64,000 nucleotides of DNA, taken from an uncultured Granulosicoccus sp. (GTDB lineage Bacteria; Pseudomonadota; Gammaproteobacteria; Granulosicoccales; Granulosicoccaceae). Of this stretch, positions 9,143 to 19,514 are shown in pieces. Numbering within the stretch: the stretch's first letter is position 1; each line of letters begins with the position of its first letter. The position numbers and the translations under genes are program-made. The DNA lies in contig CANLXI010000015.1 in the NCBI GenBank assembly GCA_947495035.1, positions 1 to 64,000 of the forward strand, written 5' to 3'. A model generated the notes under the pieces. The model saw nothing but the letters and a program-made list of their open reading frames with translations, made no database searches and had not been told where the DNA came from.

Positions 9143-9205
9143 TCAGTCGCTGGCTCTGCCGCCACACCTGTGCATTCATGCCTTCGCCTCAATCCTGAGG
9201 TTTAC

Positions 9206-9979
9206 ATGCAGCAGTCTCTCCGTCTTGATCAACAACTGGTTCTGGTTACCGGTGGTGCCCGTGGCCTGGGTGAACACCTGGTAGCTGCCTTTCTCCGAGA
9301 AGGTGCCAGAGTTGTTATAAACTATCATCGCAGTTCTGATGCGGCCAGGCGCCTGGCAGAAAGATTCCCGGAGCATGCGCTCGCCGTACAGGCTGATGTA
9401 TGCGAGCGAGCCGCAGTACAGGCGATGTTCGATCAGGCCCGACAGCATTTCGGCACACCGGTGACAACTGTCATCAACAATGCCTTGCCTGACTTCACAT
9501 TCAACGGCGATGCACGTCCGAACGTGGATCAGCTGACCTGGGAAAACATGAACCAGCAATTCTCGGGAGTTGTCGGCGGTGCCATTAACACGACTCAGTC
9601 AGCACTGGCGGGCATGCGCGAGGCAGGTTTTGGTCGTATCGTGAACGTCGGAACCAATCTGTTCCAGAATCCCGTAGTGCCGTATCACGACTACACCGCT
9701 GGCAAGGCAGCCTTGTTGTCACTGACTCGCACGCTGTCGCAGGATCTGGGGCCCGACAACATCACCGTGAACATGGTGTCGGGCGGTCTGTTGCGTACCA
9801 CGGATGCCTCGGCAGCAACCCCGGAGGCCGTGTTCGACTTCATTGCGGCGAGCACGCCCCTGCGGCGAGTGACCACACCGGCGGAATTCGCTGATGCCAC
9901 CTTGTTCTTCGCCTCGTCCTGGGCGCGTTCGGTGACCGGGCAGAACCTGGTCGTGGATGGTGGTCTGGTGAAGGGCTGA
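9206..9979 (+). CDS. SDR-family oxidoreductase under TPP riboswitch control
   Basis: A 257-residue classical short-chain dehydrogenase (FabG-like). It has the cofactor motif TGGARGLGEHL (from about residue 14), the structural NN-A motif (INNALPD), a catalytic Tyr-Lys pair in YHDYTAGKAALL and the C-terminal SVTGQNLVVDGG. The catalytic Ser position reads VNVGTN rather than the usual S-rich strand, so activity may be atypical. The frame stays open upstream through the riboswitch, but the ATG at 9206 has a TGAGG site and the family N-terminus. Its stop overlaps the next ATG (TGATG), so it is translationally coupled to the monooxygenase. The substrate is unknown; control points to thiamin metabolism. 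Confidence 0.87.
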   Translation: MQQSLRLDQQLVLVTGGARGLGEHLVAAFLREGARVVINYHRSSDAARRLAERFPEHALAVQADVCERAAVQAMFDQARQHFGTPVTTVINNALPDFTFNGDARPNVDQLTWENMNQQFSGVVGGAINTTQSALAGMREAGFGRIVNVGTNLFQNPVVPYHDYTAGKAALLSLTRTLSQDLGPDNITVNMVSGGLLRTTDASAATPEAVFDFIAASTPLRRVTTPAEFADATLFFASSWARSVTGQNLVVDGGLVKG

Positions 9980-11295
9980 TGAGCACCGGGCGAACGCATA
10001 CGCGGACGATGCATATCAATCTGTTCCTGATGGGCTGCGGCCATCACCGGGCCGCCTGGCGACATCCACAGTCCTCGGTAGAGCAATTGGGTGATATTCG
10101 CTATTACGAAGCTCTCGCGCAAGTGGCCGAACGCGGCAAGCTGGATGCCGTTTTCTTCGCCGACAGCGGGGCGGCGGGTAATGTGTCGGACGGCAGCTGG
10201 TGGTATCTGGAGCCACTGACTGCCATCGCCGCGATGAGTCGGGCGACTCATCGCATCGGCTTCATCAGCACCGTGTCCAGCACCTTCTACACGCCATTTC
10301 ATGCCGCTCGCCTGCTGGCGTCGCTGGATCATATCTCCGGTGGCAGAATTGGCTGGAACGTGGTTACGTCGATGTTTGACGCTGAAGCCCGCAACCATGG
10401 TTACCGGAAAATGCCGGATCATGACGAGCGTTACCGACGCGCCGAGGAGTTCGTGCAGGCGGTGTCAGACCTGTGGGATTCCTGGGATGATGACGCCTTG
10501 CTGTTTGATCGTCAGGGGCATTATGCCGACCCCGGGAAGGTGCGTGCCATCAATCATCAGGGAGAATTCTTTCACGTTGATGGTCCGTTGAACGTACCGC
10601 GCCCATTGCAAGGGCATCCGGTACTGTTTCAGGCTGGTGCCTCGGAACAGGGTAGGGCACTGGCGGCCAGCCGTGCAGAAGCAATCTATGCGGTGGCCTA
10701 TGATCTGCCTGCAGCGCAAAGCTATTATCGGGATATCAAGCGACGGGTGAAAGCTGCCGGCCGCAAGGTGGATGTGCCGATCATGCCAGGGCTGGTTACC
10801 TACGTGGCAGCAACCGAGGAAGAGGCCAAAGCCAAACAACGTGAACTGGATGAATTGCTGCCTGCCGACGCATCGTTGCGCCAATTGGCCCTGTTCATTG
10901 ACCAGGATTGTTCCGAATGGGAGCTGGACGCACCAGTGCCACCCTTGCCATCACTGGAGAATTTCAGTGGTCCGCAGGGACGCTACAGCACCATACTGCG
11001 CATCATTGACACCGAAAATCCGACACTGCGTCAGTTGTTGGGAAGACTCGCGGCAGGTGGTGGTCATTGCACCCTGGTGGGTACGCCGGAAACGATTGCT
11101 GATCAGATGGAGCTCTGGTTCTGCAACGAAGGGGCCGACGGATTCAATCTGATGCCACCGTCATTGCCCGGTGGCATTGAAGATTTCGTGGATCAGGTAG
11201 TGCCTCTACTGCAGCAACGTGGTCTGTTTCGCCGTGATTACAAGGGCCATACACTGCGAGATCATCTGGAGTTGACAAGGCCCGGCTGCAACTGA
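9979..11295 (+). CDS. FMN-dependent monooxygenase (LLM class, NtaA/SnaA/DszA/SoxA group)
   Basis: A 438-residue TIM-barrel flavin monooxygenase, the standard length for the NtaA/DmoA group. Markers include ERGKLDAVFFADS, GRIGWNVVTSMFDAEARNHG, DERYRRAEEFVQAV and GHPVLFQAGASEQGRALAA. These enzymes use FMNH2 from a separate reductase and O2 to cleave C-N or C-S bonds or to hydroxylate. It shares a TPP-controlled transcript with the SDR (1-nt overlap), which suggests oxidative processing of a thiamin-related nitrogen/sulfur heterocycle. That role is inference. No dedicated flavin reductase gene is adjacent. Confidence 0.88.
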   Translation: MSTGRTHTRTMHINLFLMGCGHHRAAWRHPQSSVEQLGDIRYYEALAQVAERGKLDAVFFADSGAAGNVSDGSWWYLEPLTAIAAMSRATHRIGFISTVSSTFYTPFHAARLLASLDHISGGRIGWNVVTSMFDAEARNHGYRKMPDHDERYRRAEEFVQAVSDLWDSWDDDALLFDRQGHYADPGKVRAINHQGEFFHVDGPLNVPRPLQGHPVLFQAGASEQGRALAASRAEAIYAVAYDLPAAQSYYRDIKRRVKAAGRKVDVPIMPGLVTYVAATEEEAKAKQRELDELLPADASLRQLALFIDQDCSEWELDAPVPPLPSLENFSGPQGRYSTILRIIDTENPTLRQLLGRLAAGGGHCTLVGTPETIADQMELWFCNEGADGFNLMPPSLPGGIEDFVDQVVPLLQQRGLFRRDYKGHTLRDHLELTRPGCN

Positions 11296-11376
11296 AATGA
11301 TGCCCAAGTTGGTTGTCATCCGACTGATTACAGGGGTGTGTCAGATTCCGAGAGGGGCTTCATGTTCAGGTACCAT

Positions 11377-11429
11377 CCTTGCAAGAGACGAACCTTGCAA
11401 GAGACGAACCTTGCAAGAGACGAACCTTG
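11377..11429. repeat. 16-bp tandem repeat, 3.3 copies
   Basis: The unit CCTTGCAAGAGACGAA occurs three times without a mismatch (11377-11392, 11393-11408, 11409-11424) plus CCTTG. It lies in the intergenic gap between the monooxygenase and the GNAT gene. No function is evident; it may be a recent slippage duplication. Confidence 0.95.
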
Positions 11430-11529
11430 TATCGGCGTATGACGGTCCCGACCGTACAGCACAGCATGCAAGTTCGGTCAGCGGCAAGCAGCTGCCGGAG
11501 CGCCGGGCGATATGATTGGGAGATCGGAC

Positions 11530-11982
11530 ATGTTGCAACTCAGATCAGCCAGTGAAGGTGATGCGGAGAGTGTCGCTCGCATTCTTGTGTCAGCAAGGCT
11601 TGCGTATCTGCCCTTTGCCCCATCTGCCCATTCGCCTGATGCGGTTCGTCGCTGGGTAGGCAACAACCTGATTCCGTCAGGTGGCGTTGTCGTCGCACAG
11701 CTCGATGACGAGAACGTGGGGGTTCTGGCTATATCGGAATCAGGCGGAATCGGATGGATCGACCAGCTTTACATGGCGCCGGGCCATGTCAATCAGGGTA
11801 TCGGTAGTCAGCTTCTCGAACATGCCTTGAGCCTGTTGCCTCGCCCGATACATTTGTGGACATTTCAGGAAAACCACGGTGCAATCCGCTTTTATCAGCG
11901 CCATGGTTTCAAGGCCATCCGATACACGGATGGTGCTGGCAATGAAGAGAAGTGTCCGGACATGCTTTTCGAATATCCATGA
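11530..11982 (+). CDS. GNAT-family N-acetyltransferase
   Basis: A 150-residue single-domain acyltransferase. Motif A is IDQLYMAPGHVNQGIGSQLLEHAL, holding the acetyl-CoA-binding Q-x-x-G-x-G/S loop, and the C-terminal motif B region is ENHGAIRFYQRHGFKAIR. The ATG at 11530 is preserved by GGGAG at 7 bp; an upstream ATG at 11512 would add six residues without family support. The acceptor substrate is unknown. It stands alone between repeats and rluF. Confidence 0.85.
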   Translation: MLQLRSASEGDAESVARILVSARLAYLPFAPSAHSPDAVRRWVGNNLIPSGGVVVAQLDDENVGVLAISESGGIGWIDQLYMAPGHVNQGIGSQLLEHALSLLPRPIHLWTFQENHGAIRFYQRHGFKAIRYTDGAGNEEKCPDMLFEYP

Positions 11983-12005
11983 ACGGTAGCGTCATCAGGG
12001 CTCGA

Positions 12006-12734
12006 TCACAGGCTCGAGAACACCGATAACTCGTCCTCGGTCAGGTTGCGCCACTGACCCGGTGGCAGTTCGTCCAGCGTGATATGCATGATGCGTATGC
12101 GTTCGAGTTTTTCGACGGAATAGTCGAAATACCTGCACATGCGTCGTATCTGTCGGTTCAATCCCTGCACCAGGGTGATTCTGAATACGTGGTCGGATTC
12201 CCTGACTACGTGGCAGCGTTTCGTGACGACACCGAGCATGGGAACGCCTCGGCTGATACCGACCATGAACTCATCGCTGATCTTTCTGTTCACGGTGACC
12301 CGGTATTCCTTTTCATGCCGGTTGTCGGCAGACAGAATCTTGTCTACCAGATCGCAGCGATTGGTCAGGAATATCAGGCCTTGAGAATCCTTGTCGAGTC
12401 TGCCTACCGGAAATACTCGGGAAGTGTGGGCAACCAGATCCACGATGTTTCTCTGATCCGTCTGCGCCGCGGTGCAGACCACACCGACCGGTTTGTTGAA
12501 GGCCAGAAAAACGACCTGTTCGGCAGTGAGCGGCACGATCGTCCGGCCTGAGAGTGTCACGGTGTCGCCGGCAGAGACCTTGTCGCCCAGCATCGCCCGC
12601 TCGCCGTTGATGAAGACCTCGCCGCGTCGCACATGGGCATCTGCCGCCTTTCTGGAGCAGAACCCGCTTTCGCAGATGTATTTGTTGATACGAGTCTCGC
12701 GGAGCGCCTGTGTGCCGGTCAGACATGGGCCCAT
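12006..12734 (-). CDS. rluF: 23S rRNA pseudouridine synthase RluF
   Basis: A 242-residue RsuA/RluB/E/F-family synthase. An N-terminal S4 RNA-binding domain ([21 protein letters not shown]) precedes the catalytic domain, whose Asp lies in [18 protein letters not shown]. The tail [20 protein letters not shown] is closely RluF-like; in E. coli RluF modifies U2604 of 23S rRNA. It begins 7 bp after the tdh stop on the same strand, so the two are probably co-transcribed. Confidence 0.92.
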   Translation of the reverse strand: MGPCLTGTQALRETRINKYICESGFCSRKAADAHVRRGEVFINGERAMLGDKVSAGDTVTLSGRTIVPLTAEQVVFLAFNKPVGVVCTAAQTDQRNIVDLVAHTSRVFPVGRLDKDSQGLIFLTNRCDLVDKILSADNRHEKEYRVTVNRKISDEFMVGISRGVPMLGVVTKRCHVVRESDHVFRITLVQGLNRQIRRMCRYFDYSVEKLERIRIMHITLDELPPGQWRNLTEDELSVFSSL

Positions 12735-12740
12735 GTACGC

Positions 12741-13790
12741 TCAACCCCAGTCCATGACCACCTTGCCAGCCTCACCCGAAATCATGGCGGCGAAACCGTC
12801 TTCGTAGTCATCAATGGAGATTCGGTGGGTGATCAGCTCGCTCAGATCCAGGCCCGATTGCACCAGGGCAATCATCTTGTACCAGGTTTCGAACATCTCG
12901 CGACCATAGATGCCCTTGACGTTGAGCATCTTGAAGATGATCTTGTTCCAGTCAACTGCGAACTCGGTCGGTGCGATGCCCAGCAGCGCAATCTTGCCGC
13001 CATTGTTCATCTTGTCGATCATATCGCGCATTGCCGGGGCGGCACCTGACATTTCCAGGCCCACATCAAAGCCTTCGGTCATGCCCAATTCGGCCATGAC
13101 ATCCGAGAGGCTCTGTTCGGCGGCGTTGACGACATGTTGAACGCCCAGTCGCTTGGCCAGCTCGATGCGATAGGGGCTGATATCGGTGATGACCGTCTTG
13201 CGCGCCCCCACTTTCTGCGCCACCAGGGCGCCCATGATGCCGATAGGGCCGGCGCCAGTCACCAGTACATCCTCACCAACCAGATCGAAGCTCAGTGCCG
13301 TGTGTACCGCGTTGCCGAAGGGGTCGAATATGGCGGCAATCTCATCGGGAATGTCGTCCGGGATCGGCACGACGTTGCTCTCGGGGATGCACAGATACTC
13401 TGCAAAGGAGCCCGGTCGGTTGACGCCCACGCCTTGCGTATTGCGGCACAAATGTCCACGTCCTGCACGGCAGTTGCGACAGGCACCACAGACGATATGG
13501 CCTTCGCCCGAGACTCGCTGACCGATCTGGTATTTGGTGGCTGCCGAGCCACAGTCGACAATCTCGCCACAGAATTCATGACCGACCACCATGGGAACCG
13601 GTACGACCTTCGCTGACCATTCATCCCACTTCCAGATATGCACATCGGTACCACAGATGGCCGATTTTCTGACCTTGATGAGTACATCACGCGGGCCGGC
13701 CTCGGGAATGGGTACCTGTTCCATCCAGATGCCGGCTTCGGGCCTGGCCTTCACCAGCGCCTTCATTTGATTGCTGCTTCGACTACTCAT
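12741..13790 (-). CDS. tdh: L-threonine 3-dehydrogenase
   Basis: A 349-residue zinc-dependent medium-chain dehydrogenase that oxidises L-threonine to 2-amino-3-ketobutyrate with NAD+. The catalytic-zinc segment [14 protein letters not shown], the HEFCGEIVD motif, the structural-zinc cysteines ([15 protein letters not shown]), the NAD loop [14 protein letters not shown] and the Tdh-typical [15 protein letters not shown] are all present. Start 13790 follows GGAG at 8 bp and adds eight residues to the E. coli-like start MKAL. The usual partner kbl is not adjacent, so the ketobutyrate ligase must be elsewhere or replaced. Confidence 0.95.
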   Translation of the reverse strand: MSSRSSNQMKALVKARPEAGIWMEQVPIPEAGPRDVLIKVRKSAICGTDVHIWKWDEWSAKVVPVPMVVGHEFCGEIVDCGSAATKYQIGQRVSGEGHIVCGACRNCRAGRGHLCRNTQGVGVNRPGSFAEYLCIPESNVVPIPDDIPDEIAAIFDPFGNAVHTALSFDLVGEDVLVTGAGPIGIMGALVAQKVGARKTVITDISPYRIELAKRLGVQHVVNAAEQSLSDVMAELGMTEGFDVGLEMSGAAPAMRDMIDKMNNGGKIALLGIAPTEFAVDWNKIIFKMLNVKGIYGREMFETWYKMIALVQSGLDLSELITHRISIDDYEDGFAAMISGEAGKVVMDWG

Positions 13791-14020
13791 TTCATGAACT
13801 CCATTGGGCGACCGCCGTCGATGAATGCGTCGATGGCATGGTACTGTTCTTCGCGACGAAGCGCCGCAGACATCTGTAAAGGATCCGGTCTTGCCCAGGG
13901 AGGCCTATCCGGAAAACCGAAGTGTGCAACGTACACGTTTTTCAGGCGGCTGCGTACGACCTCGACTGTCTGAAGAGTATCGTTTTGTCGCAGGATGACA
14001 GCTGAGTGCTCGGCAGGCAA
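13787..14020 (-). CDS. Possible small protein overlapping the tdh start
   Basis: A 77-residue ORF starting at TTG and ending EFMK, whose TGA overlaps the tdh ATG (ATGA). That overlap is the main reason to list it. I recognise no family. The middle ([20 protein letters not shown]) is aromatic and proline-rich, and the tail ([16 protein letters not shown]) is helix-like. There is no strong ribosome-binding site. It lies between tdh and the dioxygenase gene and may be chance. Confidence 0.35.
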   Translation of the reverse strand: MPAEHSAVILRQNDTLQTVEVVRSRLKNVYVAHFGFPDRPPWARPDPLQMSAALRREEQYHAIDAFIDGGRPMEFMK

Positions 14021-14053
14021 GGCGGGCCCGGCATGAATCAGCGTGGCTGATCA

Positions 14054-15106
14054 CTAGTCCAGCGGTGCATGCAATCGCGTGGCGCTGGTGATGATCCCAC
14101 CCCGATTGCCGACTTCGATACTGCCGTAACGCTGCGTGAAGCACTCGGGCAATTCACGATCCCCCTCGATCGACAACCACAGACGCAGCAGGTGGCGACG
14201 TCTGTCGGCATCGGGCCAATCGGTGAAGGCCGTACGATCATGCAACTGTGCATGGTTGTAGACGAACTGCATGTCGCCGGGCTGCAGACGCATGCTCAGG
14301 TGCAGATCCGCATCATTGGCCAGGCTGTCGAACAGGTCGAGAGCCTCGATGTGCTCCGGGGTCAGGCGCATCGCATCGTCGAACCGTTGAGCGCTATTGA
14401 TATACTGGCGCTGATAGAACACGGTCAGTTTGCCCTGGTACCAGGACAGTGGTGGAATCGTCATGAACGGTTGCATGCCGTCCGGAATCTCGCCGCGTCG
14501 GTCGGTGGCAATGGGATCGAACAGTCTTTCCAGCAGGTCAGGGCGCTCGGCCTTCATCCGGTTGTAGATGGATTCGGCGCTGACCAGCAGTGAGTCGCCA
14601 CCCTCCATACCCTCACGCAGGCACAAAAGGCCGACGACATCGGCGCTGTCGGTATGAAAGCTCTGGCGCGCGCTGGTCTGGTAGATGCGGGTATCGGGGT
14701 CGTTCGGGTTGGCGCCGACATTGCGCACGTGTCCCACGATATGCCCTGCCGCATTCTGAGAGCGCGCCGATCCCAGGTGGGCACCCACACCGCAGAAGAT
14801 GGCTGCCGCCATTTCCTGAGAGTAGCTGTCGCTGGGTAATCCTCGAATGACCTCGAAACCGATGCCATGAATCAGCTTCTCTCTCAGCGCCTGCAGATGG
14901 TGCGCAAGATTGTCCAACGGAAAGTCTGTCTTCGTGATGTCGCCGATATCCTGTCCAAGCGAGAGGTAGTGCGTGGCGGCCGTCTCCAGCTCCGCGATGT
15001 CCGTGGCAGAGAGATGCACCAGCCACTGATCGGGGGCGGCCTGCATCTGCGAACCTGTCCAGGCGGCAGGGCCGTTGATGATGTCGGGTAATGCAGGCTG
15101 GCTCAT
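14054..15106 (-). CDS. TauD/TfdA-family Fe(II)/2-oxoglutarate dioxygenase
   Basis: A 350-residue non-haem iron oxygenase. The iron ligands are His151 and Asp153 in SFHTDSADVVG, plus a distal His, most likely His289 in HAQLHDRTAF. The 2-oxoglutarate-binding Arg is probably Arg308 in LLRLWLS. It is longer than TauD (about 280) and resembles the TauD/TfdA-like branch found beside many catabolic loci. The start at 15106 has GGAG just upstream; the ATG at 15139 would add 11 non-family residues. The substrate is unknown. It is divergent from pgm. Confidence 0.85.
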   Translation of the reverse strand: MSQPALPDIINGPAAWTGSQMQAAPDQWLVHLSATDIAELETAATHYLSLGQDIGDITKTDFPLDNLAHHLQALREKLIHGIGFEVIRGLPSDSYSQEMAAAIFCGVGAHLGSARSQNAAGHIVGHVRNVGANPNDPDTRIYQTSARQSFHTDSADVVGLLCLREGMEGGDSLLVSAESIYNRMKAERPDLLERLFDPIATDRRGEIPDGMQPFMTIPPLSWYQGKLTVFYQRQYINSAQRFDDAMRLTPEHIEALDLFDSLANDADLHLSMRLQPGDMQFVYNHAQLHDRTAFTDWPDADRRRHLLRLWLSIEGDRELPECFTQRYGSIEVGNRGGIITSATRLHAPLD

Positions 15107-15249
15107 GGGGCTCCGGTGTTGTTGATTTCTCCGGTTCACTGATTCCCGGAACGCTGCTATTCTTCCATATCAACGTGGAATCCTCCAGCGCAACACACTG
15201 ACCAGGACCGGTTGCCAGGAGATCGACACCCAGCCATTGGAGGATGTGA

Positions 15250-16896
<1,647 letters not shown>

Positions 16897-16907
16897 GGGG
16901 CAGTCCT

Positions 16908-17555
16908 TCACAGGATTCCGGGATCGCCACGATTCACTTGTGGCGATACCGTATCATCGCGGCGATAGGCGAATAACCATGCCCAGCTTGCAGGAGTACC
17001 CAGATAGCTCAGACCTTCTGATACCTCAATCGATTCGACTTGCAATCCTGCCTGTCTTGCAAATTGACTCAGAGTATCTGACCTGATTGCGCTGTAGAAT
17101 CGACCTTCTGTATCTCGCCAGTCTGTTTCCGCACATTTGAAGGAAGCACACAGCAATCCTTGCGGTTGCAGTGCCCGGCAAACACGCTCGAGAACATCCT
17201 GGAGGCAGTCGAGTGATACATGGGTCAATGATGCAGCAGCCCAGACCCCATCGAACTCGGACCGATAGTCGAGATCGGAGAAGTCCTTCACGATGACATC
17301 CCGGTTGATCCGTTGTGCGGCAATTTTCGCCAGCTCTACGGAACCATCCAGGGCAACGACATCGTGACTGTTTTCGAGAAATGCCTGTGAGGCGTGACCT
17401 CCACCGCAGCCCAGGTCCAGTATGCGAGAGCCAGGTTTCAGTCTTTGGATGAACCGGCTCCGGTAAGCCACGAAATCACCAGCAGGGTCCGGCGCATGGT
17501 TGCCGTAGAGCGCGGCGTTCGTGTTGTAATAGTTCATCGTTTCCTGGTCAATCAT
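16908..17555 (-). CDS. Class I SAM-dependent methyltransferase
   Basis: A 215-residue small-molecule-type methyltransferase. Motif I is RILDLGCGGGHASQAFLE, the acidic post-I residue is in VALDGSVELA, motif II is FDGVWAAASLTHV and motif III is ALQPQGLLCASFK. A possible second start is Met7 (MNYYNTNAALYG), which resembles the YYD-type N-terminus of this group. The substrate is unknown. A perfect 8-bp stem-loop (16923-16947) lies at its 3' end, facing the end of pgm. Confidence 0.85.
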   Translation of the reverse strand: MIDQETMNYYNTNAALYGNHAPDPAGDFVAYRSRFIQRLKPGSRILDLGCGGGHASQAFLENSHDVVALDGSVELAKIAAQRINRDVIVKDFSDLDYRSEFDGVWAAASLTHVSLDCLQDVLERVCRALQPQGLLCASFKCAETDWRDTEGRFYSAIRSDTLSQFARQAGLQVESIEVSEGLSYLGTPASWAWLFAYRRDDTVSPQVNRGDPGIL

Positions 17556-17625
17556 GGCTACCTTATACCATTGATATTGGTTGCAGAGATTCGGGGCTTC
17601 GGGAGGCTAGCCGCCTTAGCACACA

Positions 17626-18681
17626 TCAGCCAACCCGGTCTCCAGACTGGGTATCGAACAAGGCCGTGCTGGCCATATCGACTGTCAGTGCAATGCGTTT
17701 GCCGCTCCATTGCAGCGCCCGGGCCTCCAGCTCGGCAACCACGTGGGTGCCCGCCAGATGAAAGGTGCCATAGCTGCGAGAGCCGGTGGGCTGCACGACT
17801 TCGAGGCTGATCTGCAGTGTGTCGAATCCACTATCGACATGTGACCAGTGCTCCGGTCTTACGCCCCAGTGGTAGCTGCCATCGGCAACATCGGTCTGAA
17901 TGCTCAGCTGCTGTCCATCGGGCAGTGTCATGGTGCCCGAGGCGATGGTCACTTCGATGAAGTTCATCGGCGGTGAGCCGAGAAAACCTGCAACGTACTG
18001 GTTGATTGGCCGTTCAAACAACGCCAGAGGCGCTCCCGCCTGTTCGATACGACCATCACGCAGCAGCACGATACGCTCGGCCAACGTCATTGCCTCGATC
18101 TGATCGTGGGTAACGTAGATGAAGGTCTTGCCCAGTCGCTCGTGCAGACGCTTGATTTCCTCGCGCATGCCATCGCGCAGTTTGGCGTCCAGGTTCGACA
18201 GCGGTTCGTCGAACAGGTACAGGTCGGCGTCGCGTACGATCGCGCGACCGATGGCGACCCGTTGCCGCTCGCCACCGGAGAGTTCCCGCGGTGTGTTCTG
18301 CAGCAGGCGGGTGATATCCAGTAGATCGGCTGCCCAGTGCACCTGTCTGTCGAGTTCGGGCTCGGCGAACTTGCGGGCACGCAGTCCGAAGGCGATGTTC
18401 TCGTAGACACTCAGATAGGGGTAGAGCGCATAGCTCTGGAAGACCATGGCGATATTGCGTTCGCGAGGTGCCAGTCCGTTGAAGGCGCGCCCACCGAGGG
18501 TGATGGTGCCCTGTGAGATGTCCTCCAGACCCGCGATGCAGCGCAGCAGCGTACTCTTGCCGCAGCCCGACGCACCAACCAGCACCAGAAACTCACCGGC
18601 GGGCACATCGATGGAAATGCCCTTGACCGCCTGATGGTCACCATAGTTCTTGATGATGTTGTCGAGCTGTAGATTCGGCAT
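17626..18681 (-). CDS. Sugar ABC transporter ATP-binding protein (MalK/UgpC type)
   Basis: A 351-residue ATPase with Walker A GASGCGKST, signature LSGGERQRVAIGRA and Walker B LYLFDEPLSNLDA, followed by the C-terminal regulatory TOBE/OB region characteristic of CUT1 importers. The ATG at 18681 follows AAGGG at 9 bp; an in-frame TTG at 18690 is the alternative. It is the last gene of the apiose operon and directly follows the permease stop. It should energise import by the two permeases upstream. Confidence 0.92.
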   Translation of the reverse strand: MPNLQLDNIIKNYGDHQAVKGISIDVPAGEFLVLVGASGCGKSTLLRCIAGLEDISQGTITLGGRAFNGLAPRERNIAMVFQSYALYPYLSVYENIAFGLRARKFAEPELDRQVHWAADLLDITRLLQNTPRELSGGERQRVAIGRAIVRDADLYLFDEPLSNLDAKLRDGMREEIKRLHERLGKTFIYVTHDQIEAMTLAERIVLLRDGRIEQAGAPLALFERPINQYVAGFLGSPPMNFIEVTIASGTMTLPDGQQLSIQTDVADGSYHWGVRPEHWSHVDSGFDTLQISLEVVQPTGSRSYGTFHLAGTHVVAELEARALQWSGKRIALTVDMASTALFDTQSGDRVG

Positions 18682-18686
18682 TGAAG

Positions 18687-19514
18687 TCAACCCTTGACGG
18701 CGCCCATGGACACGCCACGAACAATGAATTTCTGCATCGTGGCAACAACCACGAACATCGGTAGGACGCCCAGCACGCTCATCGCAGAGATCTTCGACCA
18801 GAAGGTGGACTGTGAGCCGAAGTAACCGGTGACCTTCACCGTATAGGTCACCACCTCGGACTTGCTGAGAATCAGGGCGAAGATGAAATCGTTCCAGGCG
18901 AAAATGAAGGTAAAGACAGCAGTAGCGAAGAGACCGCCACGCGCCATCGGCATGACCACCTTGCGCAGCACCTGCCAGCGCGTCAGACCATCGATCATGG
19001 CGCTCTGTTCAAGCTCGATCGGTATGTCCTGGATGTAGCCACGCATCATCCAGGTGACGTAGGGAATGTTGAATGCCGTGTAGAGCATGATCAGGCCCAT
19101 ATAGGTATCCACCAGATTCCACGACACATACAGCAGAAAGATGGGGAAGGCGACGCAGATGGGCGGGATCATGCGTTGCGAGATGATCCAGATGGACAGA
19201 TGATCTCCACCGGTACGAAAGCGCACGATGGAATAGGCGGCGAGGGTGCCCACCAGCATGGCCAGTACGGTACTGATACCGGCTGTTATCAGGGAATTCC
19301 AGACCGCCACGACATCACCATCGCGAAACAGGGTCAGGTAGCTTGAAACATCGAGTTGCTGCGGAAACCAGACCGGGGGGTAGGCATAGACTTCCTCGGG
19401 AGACTTGAAGGAGATGGCCACCAGCCAGTACACCGGAAAGGCAAAGATCAGCGTGACGCACAGGGCGATGGCGAAGCGTAGCCACAGGCGCCAGCCCGTG
19501 TCTCGGCGATTCAT
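18687..19514 (-). CDS. Sugar ABC transporter permease (MalG type)
   Basis: A 275-residue inner-membrane permease with six predicted helices and the EAA loop MIDGLTRWQVLRKVVMPMARGG that docks on the ATPase. It starts MNRRDTGWRLWLRF; its ATG overlaps the stop of the upstream permease (ATGA). The frame stays open to 19916, but that extension is the other permease read out of frame. Its C-terminal FIVRGVSMGAVKG is typical of MalG-like proteins. Confidence 0.92.
   Translation of the reverse strand: MNRRDTGWRLWLRFAIALCVTLIFAFPVYWLVAISFKSPEEVYAYPPVWFPQQLDVSSYLTLFRDGDVVAVWNSLITAGISTVLAMLVGTLAAYSIVRFRTGGDHLSIWIISQRMIPPICVAFPIFLLYVSWNLVDTYMGLIMLYTAFNIPYVTWMMRGYIQDIPIELEQSAMIDGLTRWQVLRKVVMPMARGGLFATAVFTFIFAWNDFIFALILSKSEVVTYTVKVTGYFGSQSTFWSKISAMSVLGVLPMFVVVATMQKFIVRGVSMGAVKG

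Noticed and set aside
9044..9205. N-terminal extension of the SDR gene through the TPP riboswitch
   Set aside because: The open frame reads the aptamer as protein; the ATG at 9206 has the ribosome-binding site and the family N-terminus.
16923..16947. Intrinsic terminator between pgm and the methyltransferase
   Set aside because: The 8-bp stem ATCGCCAC/GTGGCGAT lies inside the methyltransferase coding end and has no U-run; left as a note in that gene.
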